A stretch of 42,635 nucleotides of DNA from an uncultured Clostridia bacterium. Its GTDB lineage: Bacteria; Bacillota; Clostridia; Oscillospirales; Acutalibacteraceae. Both the position numbers and the translations under genes were made by a program. Position 1 is the stretch's first letter. Every line of letters starts with the position of its first letter. Below are positions 38,598-42,635 of the stretch, piece by piece. The notes under the pieces were generated by a model. That model saw only the letters and a program-made list of their open reading frames with translations, was not told the DNA's origin and did no database searches. The stretch is taken from NCBI GenBank assembly GCA_947170465.1, contig CAMVTS010000018.1, forward strand, positions 1 to 42,635. Reading direction: 5' to 3'.

Positions 38598-38600
38598 AAT

Positions 38601-38703
38601 GCGGCTCCGCCGCAAACGTTTTGTTCAGGAATGAATTGACCTGCGGTCATGAATTGGCGTTGCCGTGAATTGCCTGACGGCATGAATAGAGCGCTTTGCG
38701 CTC
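38601..38703. repeat. Array of five short hairpins with conserved TGAATT spacers
   Basis: Five hairpins in 103 bp: GCGGC-TCC-GCCGC, TGACC-TGC-GGTCA, GGC-GTT-GCC, GCC-TGAC-GGC and GAGCGC-TTT-GCGCTC. Four of the junctions carry the same spacer, (A/G)TGAAT(T/A), while the stems differ in sequence. Spacer conserved, stem variable but self-complementary: an unusual, non-coding pattern. Confidence 0.7.
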
Positions 38704-38721
38704 ATTAGTATCACTAAAACA

Positions 38722-38755
38722 GACAGGAGAAGCGTCAGCCTCTCCTGTCCTTTTT
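38722..38755. terminator. Terminator between flavin protein and PFOR genes
   Basis: GACAGGAGA (38722-38730) pairs with TCTCCTGTC (38741-38749), followed by TTTTT on the plus strand. It can also stop the convergent PFOR transcript on the minus strand. Confidence 0.85.
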
Positions 38756-38781
38756 ATATGTGATTTACTTGTTCAGTCAAA

Positions 38782-41700
38782 TCAGGTAGCGTCCTCAAAG
38801 CTAGCCATTCTCTCAAGGTGAGCGAACTTCTGCTCTGCGACCTTCTCCGCCTCGTTGAAGAGCTTCTCTGCTCTCTCGGGGAAGGAACGGGTGAGGGCAT
38901 TGTAACGAACCTCGCCCATGATGAAGTCGCGGTAGGAAGCGGTCGGCGCCTTGCTGTCGAGCTGGAAGGGATTCTTGCCCTCGTCAGCCAGTCTGGGATC
39001 ATAGCGGAAGAGATTCCAGTAGCCAGCGTCAACTGCCTTCTTCTCTTCGAGCTGAGCGATACCCATGCCGCCCTTGATACCGTGGTTGATACAGGGAGCG
39101 TAGCAGATGATGAGGGAAGGACCGTTGTAGCTTTCAGCCTCAACCATAGCCTTCAGAACCTGGTTGTTGTCAGCGCCCATGGCAACCTGAGCGGTGTAAA
39201 CGTAGCCGTAGCTCATGGCGATTGCGGCGAGGTCCTTCTTTTTGACAGCCTTGCCGGCAGCCGCGAACTGTGCGACGGAACCGATAGGCGTTGCCTTGGA
39301 GGACTGACCGCCGGTGTTGGAGTACACCTCGGTGTCGAATACGAGGATATTGACGTTCTCGCCGGAAGCGATAACGTGATCCAGACCGCCGAAGCCGATA
39401 TCATAAGCCCAGCCGTCGCCGCCGAAGATCCACATGGACTTCTTAGCCAGCTCGTCCTTGTCAACCAAGGTCTTCTTAGCCAGCTCGCCGACCTTCGCGT
39501 CGTCAACAGCCTTTTCGAGCTCTGCAATCAGGGCGTCGGTAGCCGGACGGGAGGAGGTGGAATCGGTGATGGTGTCGAGGTAGTTCTGGCAAGCAGCCTT
39601 GAGCGCCTCGTTGTCGGTGGTGTTGCCGATTTCGGTAACGTACTCAGCGAGTCTGTTGCGGATAGCGTTCTGACCGAGAGCCATACCGAGACCGAACTCC
39701 GCGTTGTCCTCGAACAGGGAGTTCTGCCAAGCAGGACCGTAGCCCTTCTTGTTGGTGGTGTAAGGAGTAGCCGGTGCGGAAGCGCCCCAGATGGAGGAGC
39801 AGCCGGTAGCGTTGGCGATGAACATTCTGTCGCCGAAGAGCTGGGTAACGAGCTTCGCGTAGGGAGTCTCGCCGCAGCCTGCGCATGCGCCGGAGAACTC
39901 GAGCAGGGGCTGCTTGAACTGGCTGCCCTTGACGGTGGTGAACTTGAACTTTTCAGCGACCTCGGGCTTCTCGTCTACGGTCAGACCGTAATTGAAGAGA
40001 GCCTGCTTGGGTCTCTGGCTGTCGATGGGCTTCATAACGAGAGCCTTCTCGCCCTTCTTGCCCGGGCAAACCTGTGCGCAGGCGCCGCAGCCGGTGCAGT
40101 CGAGGGTGGAAACAGTCATTACAAACTTGAGCTCCTTGAGACCAATCATCGGGATAGCTTCGGTGCCCTCGGGAGCAGCCGCAACCTCAGCGTCGGTCAT
40201 GGGAACAGGACGGATAACAGCGTGCGGACATACAATCGCGCAGCGGTTACACTGGATGCAGTTTGCGCTCTGCCATTCGGGAACGTCAACCGCGATACCT
40301 CTCTTTTCAAAGGCAGCGGAGCCGTTCGGGCAGGTGCCGTCTACGTGATCCATGAACGCGGAAACGGGGAGCTTGTTGCCCTTGTAGCTGTTGACGGGCT
40401 TGAGGATGCCGTTGACATACTCAACCAGAGCGCCCTGACCCTCAACGGTGTCAGCAGCAGCATCGTCAGCGGCGTTGAGCCACTCGGCAGGAATATCAAC
40501 CTTCTTGAGGTCTTCCATACCGCGGTCGATAGCGGCGTAGTTCATGTCTACGATAGCCTGACCCTTCTTCATGTAGGACTTCTTCGCAGCGTCCTTCATG
40601 AACTGCTTTGCTTCCTCAGCAGGAATGATGTCGGCAATCTTGAAGAATGCGGACTGCAGAACGGTATTGACGCGGCCGCCGAGACCGATTTCCTTACCAA
40701 TCTGGATAGCGTCGATGGTGTAGAAGTTAATCTTTCTCTCCGCGAGGATTCTCTTCATCTTGCCGGGCAGGCGCTTGGAAAGCTCCTCAACGTCCCATGC
40801 ACAGTTGAGCAGGAAGGAACCGCCTTCCTTGAGGTCCTCTACGATTTCGTACTTGTCAACATAAGAAGGATTGTGACAGGCAACGAAGTCAGCCTTGGAG
40901 ATGTAGTAGGTGGATTTGATGGGCTGGTTGCCGAAACGCAGGTGAGAAACTGTCAGACCGCCGGACTTCTTGGAGTCATAAGCGAAGTAACCCTGCGCGT
41001 ACATATCAGTGTGGTCACCGATAATCTTGATGGAGTTCTTGTTGGCACCGACGGTACCGTCCGCGCCGAGACCCCAGAACTTACAGCTGTGGGTGCCTGC
41101 GGGAGTGGTGTCGGGATTCTCCACAACCGGCAGGGACAGGTTGGTAACGTCGTCAACGATGCCGATGGTGAACCTTCTCTTGGGAGCGTCAGACTCTGCG
41201 TTTCTGTAAACAGCGATGATGTCTCCGGGGGTGGTGTCCTTGGAGCCGAGACCGTATCTGCCGCCGTAAACCTTTACGCCTGCAAACTCGGAATCGTTGA
41301 GAGCAGCCAGAACATCCAGATAGAGGGGCTCGCCGATGGAGCCGGGCTCCTTGGTTCTGTCGAGAACGGAGACGGTCTTGACAGTCTTGGGCAGCTCGGA
41401 GGTCATGTAGGAACCAACGAAGGGACGATACAGTCTTACCTTGAGCAGACCGACCTTCTCGCCGGCAGCGTTGAGGTAATCAACAACTTCCTCGGCGCAG
41501 TCGCAGACGGAACCCATAGCAACGATTACGTGCTCCGCGTCGGCGGCGCCGTAGTAGTTGAAGGGCTTGTAGTCGGTGCCGATTTTGGCGTTGACCTTGT
41601 TCATGTAGTCAACAACAACCTCGGGAACCGCGTCGTAGTATTTGTTGCAGGCTTCTCTTGCCTGGAAGAAGATATCGTCGTTCTGAGCGGTACCTCTGGT

Positions 41701-42342
41701 AACAGGGTGCTCAGGGTTCAGAGAACGACGGCGGAACTCCTCAACTGCGTCCCAGTCGAGCATCTCGCCGAGGTCAGCGTAATCCCACTCCTCAATCTTC
41801 TGAACCTCGTGAGAGGTACGGAAGCCGTCGAAGAAGTGGAGGAAAGGAACTCTGCCCTTGATAGCGGAAAGGTGAGCGACAGCCGCGAGATCCATACACT
41901 CCTGAGGGTTGTTGGAACAGAGCATCGCATAACCGGTCTGACGGCAAGCGTAGACATCGGAATGGTCGCCGAAGATGGAGAGTGCGTGGCTGGTGAGCGC
42001 ACGTGCGGAAACGTGGATAACGCTGGGAAGCAGCTCGCCTGCCATCTTGTACATGTTAGGAATCATCAGGAGCAGACCCTGAGAAGCCGTGTAGGTGGTG
42101 GTGAGCGCACCGGCTGCCAGGGAGCCGTGAACAGCACCGGAAGCGCCGCCCTCGGACTGCATTTCAGTTACCTGAACTTCTCTTCCGAACAGGTTCTTCT
42201 GACCGGCTGCAGAGAATTTGTCTGTCAGGTCAGCCATAACGGAAGAAGGGGTGATAGGATAGATAGCAGCAACGTCGGTAAACGCGTAGGAAACGTGAGC
42301 AACAGCGCTGTTACCATCCATGGTTTTCATTTTTCTTGCCAA
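38782..42342 (-). CDS. nifJ: Pyruvate:ferredoxin (flavodoxin) oxidoreductase
   Basis: Homodimeric PFOR, 1186 aa: pyruvate + CoA + oxidised ferredoxin to acetyl-CoA + CO2 + reduced ferredoxin. The start is a TTG at 42342 with GGAGG nine bases upstream, giving the family N-terminus (MARKMKTMDGNSAVAHVSYA); the ATG at 42330 is too far from the site. Domain order: pyruvate-binding YPITPSS near 30, the gamma/delta regions, two [4Fe-4S] motifs CIQCNRCAIVCPHAVI (about 690) and CTGCGACAQVCPGKKG (about 750), the proximal-cluster cysteines CAGCGETPY (about 820), and the TPP-Mg site GDGWAYDIGFGG (about 975). All key residues look intact. Likely highly expressed; single-gene transcript. Confidence 0.95.
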   Translation of the reverse strand: MARKMKTMDGNSAVAHVSYAFTDVAAIYPITPSSVMADLTDKFSAAGQKNLFGREVQVTEMQSEGGASGAVHGSLAAGALTTTYTASQGLLLMIPNMYKMAGELLPSVIHVSARALTSHALSIFGDHSDVYACRQTGYAMLCSNNPQECMDLAAVAHLSAIKGRVPFLHFFDGFRTSHEVQKIEEWDYADLGEMLDWDAVEEFRRRSLNPEHPVTRGTAQNDDIFFQAREACNKYYDAVPEVVVDYMNKVNAKIGTDYKPFNYYGAADAEHVIVAMGSVCDCAEEVVDYLNAAGEKVGLLKVRLYRPFVGSYMTSELPKTVKTVSVLDRTKEPGSIGEPLYLDVLAALNDSEFAGVKVYGGRYGLGSKDTTPGDIIAVYRNAESDAPKRRFTIGIVDDVTNLSLPVVENPDTTPAGTHSCKFWGLGADGTVGANKNSIKIIGDHTDMYAQGYFAYDSKKSGGLTVSHLRFGNQPIKSTYYISKADFVACHNPSYVDKYEIVEDLKEGGSFLLNCAWDVEELSKRLPGKMKRILAERKINFYTIDAIQIGKEIGLGGRVNTVLQSAFFKIADIIPAEEAKQFMKDAAKKSYMKKGQAIVDMNYAAIDRGMEDLKKVDIPAEWLNAADDAAADTVEGQGALVEYVNGILKPVNSYKGNKLPVSAFMDHVDGTCPNGSAAFEKRGIAVDVPEWQSANCIQCNRCAIVCPHAVIRPVPMTDAEVAAAPEGTEAIPMIGLKELKFVMTVSTLDCTGCGACAQVCPGKKGEKALVMKPIDSQRPKQALFNYGLTVDEKPEVAEKFKFTTVKGSQFKQPLLEFSGACAGCGETPYAKLVTQLFGDRMFIANATGCSSIWGASAPATPYTTNKKGYGPAWQNSLFEDNAEFGLGMALGQNAIRNRLAEYVTEIGNTTDNEALKAACQNYLDTITDSTSSRPATDALIAELEKAVDDAKVGELAKKTLVDKDELAKKSMWIFGGDGWAYDIGFGGLDHVIASGENVNILVFDTEVYSNTGGQSSKATPIGSVAQFAAAGKAVKKKDLAAIAMSYGYVYTAQVAMGADNNQVLKAMVEAESYNGPSLIICYAPCINHGIKGGMGIAQLEEKKAVDAGYWNLFRYDPRLADEGKNPFQLDSKAPTASYRDFIMGEVRYNALTRSFPERAEKLFNEAEKVAEQKFAHLERMASFEDAT

Positions 42343-42369
42343 TGGAATCGTCCTCCTTTTTAATCGAAC

Positions 42370-42396
42370 GCGGCGAAAAAGGGAAACAATCGCCGC
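42370..42396 (-). promoter_or_regulatory. Leader hairpin upstream of PFOR
   Basis: GCGGCGA (42370-42376) pairs with TCGCCGC (42390-42396) in the 5' leader, just upstream of the ribosome binding site. It may stabilise the mRNA or tune initiation. Confidence 0.45.
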
Positions 42397-42430
42397 AACG
42401 TGTAAAAAATCACACGTTTCTTTATCCTTC

Positions 42431-42459
42431 ATTTTATCACTTTTGACAACAAATGTAAA
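42431..42459 (-). promoter_or_regulatory. Promoter of PFOR
   Basis: TTTACA (42454-42459) and TAAAAT (42431-42436) on the minus strand, 17-bp spacer; the transcript has a leader of about 80 nt. Confidence 0.7.
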
Positions 42460-42506
42460 GGGGTTTTTGCCGGATTCACAGATAAAAGTTTGTGAGAAAA
42501 TAAAAA

Positions 42507-42530
42507 ACGGGCGCGAAATCTCACGCCCGT
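42507..42530 (-). terminator. Terminator after leuD
   Basis: ACGGGCG (42507-42513) pairs with CGCCCGT (42524-42530); on the minus strand six T residues follow. It lies 5 bp after the stop codon. Confidence 0.88.
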
Positions 42531-42534
42531 CTTG

Positions 42535-42635
42535 TTACAGAATGGAATTGATCAAGCCGCCCTTTTGGATGATGTTCTGGATGAACTCGGGGAAGGGCTC
42601 CGCCTGGTAGGTTTTGCCGGTGGTTTCGTCGGTAA
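42535..42635 (-). CDS. leuD: 3-isopropylmalate dehydratase small subunit, C-terminal fragment
   Basis: Only the last 32 codons are in the window (TDETTGKTYQAEPFPEFIQN, then IIQKGGLINSIL and stop). The TTGKTY and PFPEF-x4-GG-L blocks are typical of the end of LeuD, the small subunit of the leucine-pathway isomerase. The rest lies beyond the right edge. Confidence 0.8.
   Translation of the reverse strand, partial: TDETTGKTYQAEPFPEFIQNIIQKGGLINSIL

Noticed and set aside
38818..42363. An 1181-codon open frame antisense to PFOR
   Set aside because: It mirrors the PFOR gene along its full length and arises from the codon usage of that gene. It has no ribosome binding site, low complexity and no family features.

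Overview
The window looks like a chromosome segment from a gut-type Clostridia bacterium, most likely Oscillospiraceae/Ruminococcaceae. The evidence is a rimP-nusA-ylxR-ylxQ-infB-rbfA-nrnA-truB operon in Firmicutes order, AGGAGG-type ribosome binding sites with sigma-A style promoters, pyruvate:ferredoxin oxidoreductase (anaerobe), a secreted protein with a type I dockerin, and the dense short palindromic repeats common in these genomes. The species cannot be named from sequence alone.

Layout. 1-701: no supported gene, but a 324-bp MITE-like element (191-514) flanked by two copies of a palindromic unit. 702-2802: a two-component system (LytS/YesM-type kinase and REC-winged helix regulator) with a promoter and a hairpin terminator in its leader. 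2803-3464: repeat-rich spacer. 3465-10684: an AT-rich accessory block, all on the minus strand. It holds an unrecognised soluble plus 4-TM gene pair, an XRE-methyltransferase fusion, and a compact operon of a Bro-N protein, a possible ADP-ribosyltransferase-fold protein, two SAM methyltransferases (one Tam-like), a P-loop kinase-like protein and a frameshifted small membrane protein. About 10.8-17.7 kb: an integrative and mobilizable element (IME) with a DUF6076-like zinc-finger protein, RepA-like ATPase, candidate iteron origin, candidate oriT, MobC, MOB relaxase, a TnpW-like small protein and a large serine recombinase. It ends beside a tRNA-Leu/Glu/Met cluster.

18.2-22.9 kb: a GH13 alpha-glucan hydrolase coupled to an orotate PRTase-like gene, and a secreted 853-aa dockerin protein with repeated beta modules of the kind found in starch-binding proteins. 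23.1-30.3 kb: the nusA-infB translation operon. 30.4-32.3 kb: tRNA-Thr followed by a GmrSD-like (DUF262/HNH) gene, a probable single-gene defence locus. 32.4-37.1 kb: a carbohydrate-binding lipoprotein and a three-gene sugar ABC importer (binding protein and two permeases, no ATPase here). 37.3-38.6 kb: a membrane protein and a Nim-type flavin protein. 38.8-42.3 kb: PFOR. 42.5 kb to the end: the 3' end of leuD.

The dockerin protein, intracellular amylase and oligosaccharide-type ABC importer fit an alpha-glucan-using anaerobe, with PFOR supplying acetyl-CoA and reduced ferredoxin. The most notable new observations are: (i) two inverted arrays of three 9-bp iterons just after the RepA-like gene of the IME; (ii) overlapping divergent promoters with paired TTGTACAA sites in the same element, where the RepA-like gene appears to start at ATA; (iii) the unrecognised two-gene cassette at 3465-5034; (iv) a frameshift at a GGGAAAA heptamer in a small membrane protein gene; and (v) a short transcription unit or attenuator ahead of the two-component system.
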